64,000 nt of DNA from Sorghum bicolor (lineage: Eukaryota > Streptophyta > Magnoliopsida > Poales > Poaceae): assembly GCF_000003195.3 (NCBI RefSeq), contig NC_012873.2:66039615-66103614 (forward strand), in the 5' to 3' direction. Below the pieces are notes generated by a model. It ran no database searches, was not told where the DNA came from, and saw only the letters and a program-made list of their open reading frames with translations. Shown here one piece after another: positions 24,332 to 34,935 of this stretch. The position numbers and the translations under genes are program-made. Numbering within the stretch: the stretch's first letter is position 1; the number at the start of each line of letters is the position of its first letter.

Positions 24332-24440
24332 AGAAGCAATTGCCATGTGCTGACTTATGAGCAGCAGCAGAAGCAATTGCCATGTGCTGACTTATGAGCA
24401 GCAGCAGAAGCAATTGCCATGTGTGACTTACGAGTAGCCT
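24332..24440. repeat. Minisatellite, three 37-bp units
   Basis: The unit begins AGAAGCAATTGCCATGTGCT at 24332, 24369 and 24406. The first two copies are almost identical and the third is diverged and shortened (GCCATGTGTGACTTACGAGT). Not translated in any recognised gene. Confidence 0.92.
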
Positions 24441-25057
24441 TAAAGGCACTATTGACATCATTTGTGTATGAAAACCAAGGAACATCAGATCTCATATAGA
24501 ATTTATGAACCTCAATGATTTAGAAGTGGCATAACATTAATGTATGAGGTGTGTTAGTCTGAGGAATAGGCAAGTCCTAGGATATCCTAAATTCTATGCC
24601 TAACCTTCTGATTTGGTTTGAGAAATGGTATGAACTGATCTATTCCATATGGACACAATGTCAATTGAATAAAAGATGTAAGGTCATGCCACAACAAACA
24701 AAACCACTCTAGAACAAGCCTGTTCCTCCAGCTAAACAAGCCACTAGCCCTCTCTATTCACCTAGCAGTACCGGTAGCTAAAGATTGCCAAAATCTATCC
24801 GATTTCCGAACTTACTAACTTCTAGCATGCTTGTAGGCTGCCATGATAAAATGCAAAACAGTATATAGACTGCCATTATGCCTTGAACTGAACACTAGGA
24901 CATAACATTCCTAGTTCATCGTGCTTTCCAATTGGTCAGAAGTCTATTGACATATTCCTTCAATCAGCCAGGCTATCTCTGTGCTGTCAAATTTCCTCAC
25001 ATTATAAACATCTTACCATCGAATGCCAAAGCAACCATTCAAAACATTTCTTTTCTA

Positions 25058-25193
25058 CTGCCTCCATTCCAAATTATAAGACAATTTCACTTTTTTTGAT
25101 ACATAGCTTTTGTTAGCACTATGTCTAGGTACATAGTTAGAGCAATGGATCTAGAAAAGTCAAAACATCTCATAATTTGGAATGGAGGCAAAC
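25058..25193. mobile_element. Short Stowaway-like MITE downstream of NIP7
   Basis: CTGCCTCCATTCCAAATTAT and ATAATTTGGAATGGAGGCA are inverted repeats of about 20 bp. The element lies a few hundred bases beyond the NIP7 stop codon and may fall in its 3' flank. Confidence 0.83.
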
Positions 25194-25446
25194 TACTTGA
25201 TTGATCAATCCCACATAATCAGCAAGTAAACTGATCCAAAACCCCCATTGGATCTACTCATAAGACAGCATGTATCAGCACCAACAAAGATGAAATGTGG
25301 CGACAGCAACCATCACATCTCATATAACCAGCAATTAATCATTCAGTACCTATATATGCCTCAAGCCTTGGAACACAACAGCAAGGCACAATCTTCCACA
25401 ATTCACTCACGAATATGACCTAATCAGCCAAGCCTCTGCGCTCACC

Positions 25447-26013
25447 TCACATGAGCTCCTCCTCCTTGCGGAGGTACTCCCCGGCGTCCGCCTGGTGCAG
25501 CACGACGACGGCGTTGGTGTCGGCCTTCCTGCAGTCCTGCGCCGACCTCGCCGCGATGCCGAACCCGAGCGGGACGTCGGCCATGGACATGACGACCACC
25601 CCGTCCCCGGCCTTGGTGTTCTCGGTGATGCGCGCGAGGGAGGACTTGGGCACGGAGTTTCCGAAGAGGAAGGAGCGCTCGGTGTCGGGCTTGAGCCAGA
25701 CGCGGCGGCGCGCGTGCGCGGCGAGGAGATCGAGCGCGTGGACCGTGAGGTGGAACGCGCCGTGGTGGGTGAACTTGCCGATGGGCGTGCCCACGCCGGC
25801 GAGGCGCGGGCGGGACACGGCGGTGGCGCGACGGACGAGCGCCTCGGCGGCGTAGTAGACGCGGTTGCGGTGGAGGCGGAGGCAGTAGCGGCCGGGCTCC
25901 GCGTCGGGGCCCTCCACCGCTGGCCGCTCCAGGAGGTGCTTCAGGTTGGGCCCCGTGAACTTGAACAGCTTCTCGAATACTTGCGTCGTCTCCTTCTCGT
26001 CGAGAGGCCTCAT
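25447..26013 (-). CDS. 60S ribosome subunit biogenesis protein NIP7
   Basis: A single uninterrupted exon encodes 188 residues, close to the usual size of about 180. It begins MRPLDEKETTQVFEKLFKF, the conserved NIP7 start. The N-terminal domain (residues about 1-95) contains YCLRLHRNRVYYAAE and GVGTPIGKFTHHGAFHLTVH. The C-terminal PUA RNA-binding domain (about 97-180) contains VWLKPDTERSFLFGNSV, ITENTKAGDGVVVMSMADVP, LGFGIAARSAQDCRK and VVLHQADAGEYLR. NIP7 joins pre-60S particles in the nucleolus and is needed for 27S pre-rRNA processing, a role taken from the yeast and human proteins. A short insert (PAVEGPDAEPG) lengthens the linker compared with yeast. The gene sits between the two AVT1 paralogues on the same strand and is unrelated to them. 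Its promoter has the motif pair common in plant ribosome-biogenesis genes. Confidence 0.97.
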   Translation of the reverse strand: MRPLDEKETTQVFEKLFKFTGPNLKHLLERPAVEGPDAEPGRYCLRLHRNRVYYAAEALVRRATAVSRPRLAGVGTPIGKFTHHGAFHLTVHALDLLAAHARRRVWLKPDTERSFLFGNSVPKSSLARITENTKAGDGVVVMSMADVPLGFGIAARSAQDCRKADTNAVVVLHQADAGEYLRKEEELM

Positions 26014-26093
26014 GGCGCGGCGGCGGCGGCTCGGCTAGGGACGGATGGAGGTTTGGTGCGCAACGGCGGTGGGAGATGGATTGGGGACAGACG

Positions 26094-26209
26094 TTAGGGT
26101 TTTGAGGTGAGAGGAGTAGAGGTTTTGTGCATATGACTTTGCGGGGATGAAACAGAGTGCAGCCCATCAAGACAGAAAAAGAGGCCCATGACTTATATCA
26201 CTCGGCCCA
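26094..26209 (-). promoter_or_regulatory. NIP7 promoter motifs: telo-box plus site II elements
   Basis: Read on the minus strand, AAACCCTAA (26094-26102, about 80 bp before the ATG) is a telo-box. Two TGGGCC motifs (26204-26209 and 26183-26188) and one TGGGCT (26161-26166) upstream match site II elements. In plants this pairing is known from ribosomal protein and cell-growth genes bound by TCP factors. That it drives NIP7 here is inferred. Confidence 0.72.
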
Positions 26210-27317
26210 ACTTCCCTCCGGGAGCAAAGGCTCTAGCATCTGTTTGATCAAATGATGGGGATCTTAGGCCGTATTAGCTGTTAATAATTAGCTAGCTAAT
26301 AGTAGTTTATAGCTAATATTAACTGTTATTAGCTAGTTTGGTCCAACTAGTGAAATAGTTATTAATTAAGTATTTAAGTAACAATTAGCTAGGCACGTTT
26401 GGATTCAAGGAGAGCTAACTATTAGCTGTATGGATGTAAAGAGGAGACCTTTAATGTGGATATGCATTGTTCTAGGTTCACCCGCTCTGTTCTAATAGGG
26501 AACAACTGTGAGGTTCCTTTTTCCGCCGTTTAGTAGAGGATGGTGGGTGCAACATGCTCGACCCTTGATGGTAGCTTATATACACCCAAGAACACAAGTG
26601 TAGCAACCTAGAACATTATAAATTCTCGTTTACATCAAAAGGAAGTTTGAGGGCATATAAGTTGAATTGAATAGATGCTTCCTTGTGGAATATCATTGGC
26701 AGCTTCTAAATTCAGCAATGTTGATGAGGACTTATGCATTCCCAGCAAAGTATACATGTCTTGCTAAACCGTTTCTTTTCCTGTACATTGTTATGTTCTA
26801 CAAATACTATGTGGTATGTCTGATTCATGTTGTAGGTGTGCTCGCTCTGACATATTCTCCAAAGGAATTGACAGTAGGAAGTTAGTATTGTCCATATATG
26901 TTTCCCTACGTGATGAAAGAATCCTACTTGCTCTCAAGTACATAAGGTGCTTTGACGTGCTATGATTCTCCCTGTTTGGTAGAGCTGGACATTTCTAGGA
27001 GCTGGGCATTCCAAGATAAACCCCGTGTCGCTGGCACGGCACGGTCCCGGGCTATGATAGGAACACCAATTCATGGAAATGCGAACAGAAACACCAAGTC
27101 TTCATAAAACACAGTCATGCACAGAGGTGCCCTCTTATTGCAGGCCGACAGGGCACGATGATACCCTGTACAGGCCACGAACAGACCGAACACAGTTCGC
27201 ACTTCTGCATGCACGGTACAGTACATATAAGGGATCCGGAGGCCTCTAGACACAGGGCACGAGCACGATGGCGCCCTGTGCAGGCGCGGTGGCTAGTAGC
27301 TTGGTCTTGGAGGCTTG
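26210..27317. other. Spacer between NIP7 promoter and AVT1 copy B
   Basis: At 26260-26450 there is a TTAGCTAATATTAGCTAG-rich inverted-repeat stretch that looks like a decayed MITE, but its ends are not clear. From about 26.9 to 27.3 kb the sequence lies directly downstream of the AVT1 copy B stop and is likely its 3' UTR. At 27116-27170 and 27258-27283 there are related short GGGCACGA/GCCCTGT motifs. No gene recognised. Confidence 0.5.
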
Positions 27318-30300
27318 CTAGTAGCTTTCGGCTATCTTGGCGATGGAGTTGTACGTCCCAAGAACCGCGCAGACAGCGCCCAGAACCACGGTCATGACGC
27401 TTGCGATGACCTTCGGTAGCAGCGACGGATCAGAGTGACAAATAACCAAGTGTTAGTCTTAGAGCTTGAACGGCGTTGTGTACATGTAGTGTCCTGAGAG
27501 ACCCAGTGTTTACCTGCAAGCGTGTCGCTTTATTCCGAGCGATCTTCAGGAAGCACAGGGCGGGCATTATGAGCGCCTGAAAATGATAGACAATCATGCA
27601 GATGCAGTGTTAACGACAAAGAGAACACGTCCGTTGCTTTGTTTTCAAGCATTTTGTTTTAGTATACTAGCATGACCATTAAGGTCCTATTCGGGGGAAA
27701 AAAATGGCACCCACCTACCCCCAGACTATACTACCGTAACCAGACAAGTACTGAAACTGAAGAGAAGCAACTTACCACGAGTATACTAAGAAGAGATCCA
27801 ATGAGAGCCATCACAAGACCTAGGATGTGCAGTACAACTCAGAAACACATGTTATACATTCACAAGAAACCAGGAAAAAATGAAGATGCATAGGTCTCCT
27901 GTGTATTTTTGGAAAGTATTTCCACTACCTAATAAAAGTAAAATTCTTGTATATGTCGAGCCTGTTCGCTGGTCTGAAAAGCTATGGCTAAAAGTACGGT
28001 TTCGCTGCTGGCTCACAGAAAAAGTACGGCTTATAAGACTGGCTTCCTTAACAGCAGAGAATCATTTTTCATTCTATAGCTTATGAACCTGCTCAATATG
28101 AGCAAATAAAGATCAAATTGTTTCTGAAATTTAAAATGAAGCATGCTTTCTCAAGATTTCAGACATCAAAGACGGCTATGTTTTAATATGTTAACAAGGT
28201 TAAAAATACAAAAGATATTGGTAACTACTGATGCAGGCAGGACTCCACGTTTAAGCATAATGGGTCAGTTACGTACCAAAGAATGGCAGGAGAAAGGCAA
28301 TGCATACGCTTGATGCAACAAGGGTAGTCCGCAGCATAACAGAGAAGACTCTATCTGTCAGAAACCCTGCTGGACGCAACTCTTCTATGCTCCGAGCCAA
28401 TGGGTTTATCACCAAAGAATATCTGCAAGTAGTTAAGGATGAAGCAATCCCTTAAAGGAGTCAGACAATTTCAGAAACACAGATACACAATGCAGTCCTG
28501 AAACCCTCGAGTTCCTGAAGTGATAATTAAGATGTGTAAGGATACTTTGTGAAAGGAATGATCACCTGAAACACAAAAAAGGCACAATGAGGGTGTATAT
28601 GAAGGAACACAAAGGGCTGTCAGTTAATTGAATCAGGGCAACCAACAAAAAAAAAGTTACCGTGGTCCACAGTGCAACTTTTGATGCAAATGAATCTTTT
28701 GGAAGATTCAAAGTTATTTGTGACAGAGTCTTGTCTCCAAACATGAGGTAGCCGATAACAGCTATAGCACCATAAATTGCTGTGCATATTGCAAAACTGA
28801 ACAGCACGATTATACATAACAATGAGAAAAATCATTATTGAACAACAGGAGTTACTCCCAAGTCCCATCACAATGCACTTCAAATTGACAAATATACATA
28901 CCATATGTAGAGTGCGCTATTGAATTTTGTGCGATCGGACATTGACTGATAGATATTTGGAAATACTGAGTGCCCAGCATAGCAAAAACCATAAATACCA
29001 ATTGCAAATGGTATACCATCCCACTTCACTACTTTTCCTGCCATATGGAACCCTACGTTGCCAGTAGCACCAACCAAACCAACAGATAGGAAAACCAGAA
29101 GAGTTGCAAACACACCACCCGCTGAAGGAATAATTAGGTATATCAATCAATCAGTTATAATATGCACGACAAAATTGAGAACATGAAGTTAGATGAGAGC
29201 TGCGAGACCTGAAAGGTAAGATATTACTCGAAGATCTCGCAACCACACGCTGGGCAAGACAACAAGAGCAAATAGAACCCCAAAGAAATGCCTCCCGTCG
29301 GCATGAATCCCATTCCAATCGAAAGTGGTGCTCGTGAAGATTGACGCTAGATTATCACCTTCCAAAATAATGAACTCCACACAAAAGGACTGCAGTAAAA
29401 AAGCATAGATAACTCGAACGCGAAAAGAAGTCCTGTGTTTATCCACCAACACAGCAGTAAAAGAAACAAATTTATGCAAAATATAAGCCAGGGAAAATGG
29501 GTTTCTTACATAGAGCTCGGTATACAGAACTATCTGCACATACAAAACACAAACATTTAGAGTGTTACAGAACTCGAGTCTTACATAGAGGTCGGTATAC
29601 AGAACTATCTGGACAGGACTTACAGAAATGAGAAGCCGACCGATCCTTCCAAAGGCAGCCTCCCCAATGTCTGGGAAGGTTTTCACACCATCTTTGCTCT
29701 CAAAGCAGTACTTGAGGAGAACTCCAGTGTAGCAGCAAACCACAGCGAAAAAAGCCAGAACCACAAGGCTGGCCCATCCGGCCTCACGAATCGTGTAGGG
29801 AGCAGAGAAAATGCCAATACCAGCAAGCACGTTGACCCCTGCCAACGACAAGGCAAAACATGAGACAAGTCCAATCCTAGCAAATATTCAGTAAATGCCA
29901 TTTCAGTTACAGTAAATTGCAAGGGTACGTAGAACTGTACCATTGAACACGGTTTGCGTCAGATTGCATCCCGGAGTGATTGGGGCTTGTTGCAAACTGT
30001 CTGAGAGTTTCCCATCACTTAGCACTGAACCGAAGGGCTCTGCTTCTGCCAGCAAGTTCTTGGCTGAATCTTGCTTCCCCTCTGGCTTGTCCGATAGAAG
30101 AGGCAGCTTCAGGTCAGAGCCCAGGCCACTGCAGTCACCACCGCCGAGATGACCGAATCCCGGAGGTGCAGCAATGGTGTAGGTGTCAGTCGCTTCCCTA
30201 GATGCAGTGGGGTTGGCAAATAAACGAAATGTCACATGTGAACACAAGATCGTTTGTTTCGGAACAAAGATCAGCCGTGCCTTCCGAGGCAGGAACAGAA

Positions 30301-30562
30301 TCGTCTAGTCGTTTTCGAAGCGTGAGCGCTCGTACGTGTTACACAGATGATGAAATGAAACGAGATTGAGGAGAGAATGCACTCCCACGCACCGGAAGCT
30401 CCGCGGCCACCGCTGGGACTTCAACGAGCCCGCCTCCTCCTCCGTCTCAGCCTCGTCCTCGCTGCCGCCATTCCTGCCTAGTAGCGGCGGCGGCGGGACG
30501 TCTTCGATGTCTCCGTTCTCCTCCTCCGTCGTCACGGAACGCTCCTCCTTCACCGCCGCCAT
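27318..30562 (-). CDS. AVT1-type vacuolar amino acid transporter, copy B
   Basis: Twelve exons on the minus strand: 30562-30393, 30197-29941, 29838-29624, 29533-29510, 29389-29209, 29121-28902, 28796-28661, 28565-28546, 28422-28277, 27819-27776, 27576-27514 and 27410-27318. The product is about 522 residues. Exons 3-12 have exactly the same lengths and phases as copy A (13139-18469), so the two are duplicates; the N-terminal exons differ in length. The core is [67 protein letters not shown], ending in KIAESY. Compared with copy A, the Asn of the NPFTK motif is Ile (VIIPFTK). A second copy of the 24-nt microexon lies at 29608-29585 inside intron 3. The role is presumed to be proton-coupled amino acid transport at the tonoplast, as for AVT1 proteins; the substrate is unknown. 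Confidence 0.92.
29585..29608 (-). other. Extra copy of the 24-nt microexon in intron 3 of AVT1 copy B
   Basis: The 24 bases encode IVLYTDLY and differ by one base from the expected exon 4 (29533-29510, IVLYTELY). The copy keeps an AG before it and GTAAGA after it. It is only 15 nt downstream of the exon 3 donor, too short for an intron, so it could be used only as an in-frame extension of exon 3. Copy A has no such duplicate. Confidence 0.85.
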
Positions 30563-30844
30563 CTCGCCCTACCTCACGCGAGTTTGGACTTTGGAGGATG
30601 AAGCTTGAAGCGAACTCGCTTGGAGACGAGGAGGAAGACGGGTGGAAATGTTTTTAGGCGCGGTGCGGTGCGGCGGCGGGGGAGGAGGGGGCGGCGCCGA
30701 AATATAAGGGAAGCTTTTACTCAAAAAAAAAATATAAGGGAAGCGCACGCGCGCGGCGAGACCGCGAGCTTCTCGGAGCAGCCAGCCAGTTGGGCTTTAC
30801 GGGACGCGCGCGGGGGAGAGGCTGACGTGAGGGCCCTTGACGGT

Positions 30845-31319
30845 CACATTGGGCACCAAATATGGAACCGACAACCGAACCGAATTTATCCAAACCAAAA
30901 AATTCGGTTACTTGTTTGGTATCTAGTTCACATGAACCGAATTTACCGAGGTATATTCGGTTCTGTACCTCGCTAAACCGAAGTACCGAACTAGTACCGA
31001 ATGTGACTACTAGCAATATGTAATATTGTTGATGGGTCTATCATAGACAATTATGTTACATATTTGTGTTAATCTACTCCTATTATATTTTATATATATG
31101 ATTTTAACATTGTTATTTCTATATGAATCACGCTGAATTTTTATTAAAATTGGCTATTAAACTTGATGTTACATAACCGAACCGAAACAACCGATACCGA
31201 ATTAGCTCGGTACTGAATTTTTATAGGAACCAATTAGTACCAATTTTCTCAGAAATCGAATTTATATGAGTACCGAGAACCGAACCAATCGTTCGGTATT
31301 ACCGAACGCCGCAGGGTGA
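30845..31319. mobile_element. Putative non-autonomous DNA element rich in CGGTA/TACCG motifs
   Basis: Both sides carry the direct repeat CTTGACGGT (30836-30844 and 31320-31328). The 475 bases between are packed with AACCGAA, TTCGGT and TACCGAA in both orientations, like the subterminal repeats of hAT or MULE elements. Clear terminal inverted repeats are not visible, so the superfamily is unresolved. It lies about 0.3 kb upstream of AVT1 copy B. Confidence 0.65.
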
Positions 31320-31569
31320 CTTGACGGTGCTGGGCTGGCCTGGGGCTCGCTGACCTGGCACTGGCGGTGTACTTGCATATATTTGGGTGTTTCTCGATCG
31401 CCTGATGCAGACTCAAAATTTCACTGTGCTATATATATAGTTGGCATGCAGAGTGAATGAGTGGGTTGTATAAACTGCCAAAGAAAGTTTCATCATGCAT
31501 GACGCATGCTTGCATGCAAGCACAGAAATCATAGACCAAAAGTTTCACAAACCAAAAGAAAAAGGGTTA

Positions 31570-31927
31570 GAGCATCTTCAACAACTTAGTAAAATTCACT
31601 TGTCAAATCTTGAGTTATAGCAAGTTGCTAATTTGTTTAGCAAAAGAAAAAAGGATGTGTCTCCAATAAGTTGCTATTCTCACTTGGTAAAAATAGAGGA
31701 TGGCAGATGTAACCCGTTCACTTGGTAAAAGAATATGTGTCTCCAACAAGTTGCGCTTGGGATAGCAACGTGGGATAGCAACTTGACAAATCTCGGCAGT
31801 AGAAACCTCTGGATGCAACTTGGAAAATTTAGCAAGTTGAGATAAGGAGTTGTTGGAGGAGAATTTTTATGCTTTTAGCAAATTTGATAGGATAGCATGT
31901 TGAAATATTAAGTTGTTGGAGATGTTC
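31570..31927. mobile_element. Tourist-like MITE with GAGCATC ends
   Basis: GAGCATCTTCAACAACTTA at the left and TAAGTTGTTGGAGATGTTC at the right are inverted repeats. Both are flanked by TTA (31567-31569 and 31928-31930). Inner blocks around AGCAAGTTGC repeat in both orientations. Confidence 0.88.
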
Positions 31928-34626
31928 TTACTGATGATGGCTAAAATTCATCATAGACTACCAATGGCAAGCCATGCTGGCCAAAGCGCTCGGATAAGGT
32001 TTGCTACGTACTCCGTACTACTGTATCTGTATCTGTGTGTGTGCCGGGAGAGCAGCAGGAAAGATAAAATAATACACTATGCGCACCGAATTAACCGAAT
32101 GAAGCGTCAAGAGCGAGATATAGACCCCTAGCTATATATATGCATGCATTTGTAGAGCTAAAGCTGTGATCTAAAATTAGCTCTAAACTTTACTCCACCT
32201 TATATTAAAGGTTTATACCTTAAAAGTGAGTTAAAATGCTATAAAAAATTTTAAACTCTAAAGTTTAGAGGGGAGCATCCAAACTAAAATAACGAGTATC
32301 ATTTTAGGTATTATAAATTTCCGTGGCAGGAAAGAAATTAAATTATTCCCTAAAATAATCAAACGCATTTTAGCAAGTAGGACTACAATTTTGAGCTGTA
32401 TTATATTTGATTTGAGGAGCCATGCATGATACAGATGATACACAGTATAATCAAGAGACCACACCCGCCTCGGTCTATTTCTTTGTCCTATCTTCACCAC
32501 GGGTTCGCGGTATGCATTATATTGGATTAGTAGGTAAGATCAACGAGATAGACCCTAGCTATATGCATGTAATTATTCTTTCCAGTGATAATTATATTGG
32601 CACTGACAATATGGCACAATGCATGCATGCATGATATCTCGACACACGACATGTATAAATTTTAATAATAGGTGTCCAGATCACGTCCCGATAAGCTACC
32701 AGAGCTCCTAGCAACCAGTTCGTTCTCGTTCGTGTTGGCTACATCGTCATCGATGTGATATCACTGGGACTGGTGGGTGCAAACAGCAGTAGATCGAGGC
32801 CGGCCTCGTGTGTGCGCGACAAAAAGGACCATACATACAGTACAGTAGCAATTATTTCCCTGGCTGCCTGGCTCTACGTTTTTTTTTTGTTTTTGACAAG
32901 TGCCTGGCTCAACGTTATCGTGACAAGACCGTTCGTTCGCTCGACAAGTACAGGACCCGATGAGGAGAACGTACATATATATACAGATATATAGGTATAT
33001 ACAGTACAGGACCGGATCGAGCTAGCTACGTATATAGTATACATCACTGGCCGGATGTGCGCGTACAGTTAGTTACTATAAATGTGGAACAATATGGTCA
33101 CCGATGGCTGGTCAGATGTGCGCTGCTCTTGCAATTGCAAACCATTTTTAAATGTATCTCTCAACTTTAGTGGGCACGTAATAATGTGTATGCTGGACGC
33201 CCTGCAGAGCAGAAGGCGGTCGAGACGAACGAACGGACGGAGAGGGCAACTTTTCGCGGCTACGTGCCAAGTATACGCGGCGTCGTATTATATGGAAAGG
33301 TCTCGGTAGGGCATGTGCCTGCTGCCTACTGTATCGCGCGCGCGCGGATTATCATGCAACAGCTAGCCATGCTCCGTATGTGGGCACACGTACAGTCACG
33401 CAGAGATGGGAAGAGTGGAGCAAGAATCATATCCTGAATTCCTGAACCTACTTTTCAGAATATATATGAATCCCTACGAACATGCATGGCCGCAGCTCCA
33501 GGCTGCAGCAAGAATCCCCACGTAAAAAAAGAAAAAAAGCAATTCTCGAGTAGTCAAACCTAAGTATCATTAAATTATTTAAAGTATAAATGTACATGAA
33601 AAAGAATACAGGACCTAAACGTGTTCGCTTGATCGACCTTATTAGTCAAAACATTTAGCCATTCAGTAGTGTTTTTGTTCACAACAAATCAACAAATATT
33701 ACTTTCAATTATGACTATATTTTTTTACTTAATTTATTTAAAGTATGAATGTTGATATTATTTTATAGTAACTTGATCAAACTTAAAAAGAAGTTTGACA
33801 TATTCTAGCTTACAAGTGTAGATCTTTTAAAGGTGTATACGATTGGCGTGATCAAAGGCCAGATGGCACATGCACGAGGTTCTTGTCGTTGGCCGGTTGG
33901 CCGCTTGAGTTGTCATCTCAAGGCGGTGAGTTGTTTGTTTGTTTACTAACTTTAATACTTGTCTCAAAATAACATCTCGATTTTTCAGAATTAAGTTTAA
34001 CTACATTTACAAAAGAAAAAACCATTTGTATCTCCTAATATGTTTAGTATGAAAATATATTTCTATATTGATCTAATAATTTTCATTAAGCATCATAATA
34101 TTAATTTTTTTTGTTGATAATGTACTTCATTAGAGTAACAGAGGATATGAACAGACAACAGATTTATGTTTTTTAAGGGAGAGGAAGAGAGAAAAGTGGT
34201 GTGAAGATGTTGTACTTGTACAGTACTAGACATTACCATCGCACCACAGTCATGCTGAGCAAGCCCACATGGCGAGCTGGTCCCCGCCCTCCTCACCTCA
34301 GTCAGTTTGTTTGGCTAAAAAGATATAACTAAAAATATTATTTATTAATGTATTGTAAAAAAATATTATTAAATAACTGATAAATTTGATAGATAAGCTT
34401 AAACAAATATATTAATAATATTTGAGAGCATGTATAACCTGCGTGCCGTGTCCCACGAGCTCCTGTATTCCGCGGCAGGTGTGGGGTGTTCACACACAAA
34501 AAGAATCTGCTGAAATTTAATGCATGTTTGGTTAGAGCCTGGTTTAGACCATGACCGATGCAGCTCCATCCAATTATTACAAGCAATGAAGCAATCAAAT
34601 CAAACGTTTGAGATTATTGTCTCGAG

Positions 34627-34711
34627 GGCTTTGTTTACTTTCCAAAATATTTTACAAAATGTTCAAAAATTTTCGTCATATCGAATATTACGGTACATGT
34701 ATGGAGCATTA

Positions 34712-34808
<97 letters not shown>

Positions 34809-34935
34809 GTTCACATTTAATTTGTGAGACGAATCTTTTGAATCTAATTATTATATGATTAGATAATAATTATTAAATACAAACGAAAGTGCTACAGTAG
34901 CATTTTACAAAAATTTTGAGGAAGTAAACAAGGCC
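34627..34935. mobile_element. GGCCTTGTTTAG-family MITE carrying an (AAT)n expansion
   Basis: The left end is GGCTTTGTTTACTTTCC and the right end is GGAAGTAAACAAGGCC. The family segment that normally reads TTAAATATAGACG is replaced by about 95 bases of AAT repeats. GTGAGACGAATCTTTTGAAT and ACAAACGAAAGTGCTACAGT match other copies. Confidence 0.87.
34712..34808. repeat. (AAT)n microsatellite inside a MITE
   Basis: About 32 uninterrupted AAT units starting where the MITE's TTAAATA motif would be. The open frame gives poly-Asn and is not a gene. Confidence 0.95.

Larger units (their letters stand above)
18470..25446. other. Intergenic region between AVT1 copy A and NIP7
   Basis: About 18470-19000 is GC-rich and is probably the 5' UTR and promoter of AVT1 copy A. 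The remainder contains GGCCTTGTTTAG-family MITEs (20331-20562 and 21986-22227), Stowaway-type elements (21049-21194 and 25058-25193), an hAT-type element (23154-23819), a poly-C/poly-A junction near 24.0 kb and a 37-bp minisatellite. At 22630-22920 there is a degenerate repeat also found in opposite orientation near 42.6-42.9 kb. No gene is recognised. Confidence 0.6.

Noticed and set aside
24332..24440. Possible CRISPR-like array
   Set aside because: Three head-to-tail 37-bp units without spacers in a plant nuclear genome: a minisatellite.
25442..26170. A 242-codon Arg/Pro-rich open frame overlapping NIP7 on the same strand
   Set aside because: It is the shifted-frame shadow of NIP7. The NIP7 frame is fully conserved from start to stop.
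29585..29623. Calling the extra microexon copy a true cassette exon
   Set aside because: The intervening intron would be 15 nt, far below what plant spliceosomes handle. I therefore list it as a duplicate sequence and treat its use as a hypothesis.
34520..34858. Poly-Asn protein
   Set aside because: Translation of the (AAT)n microsatellite within a MITE.
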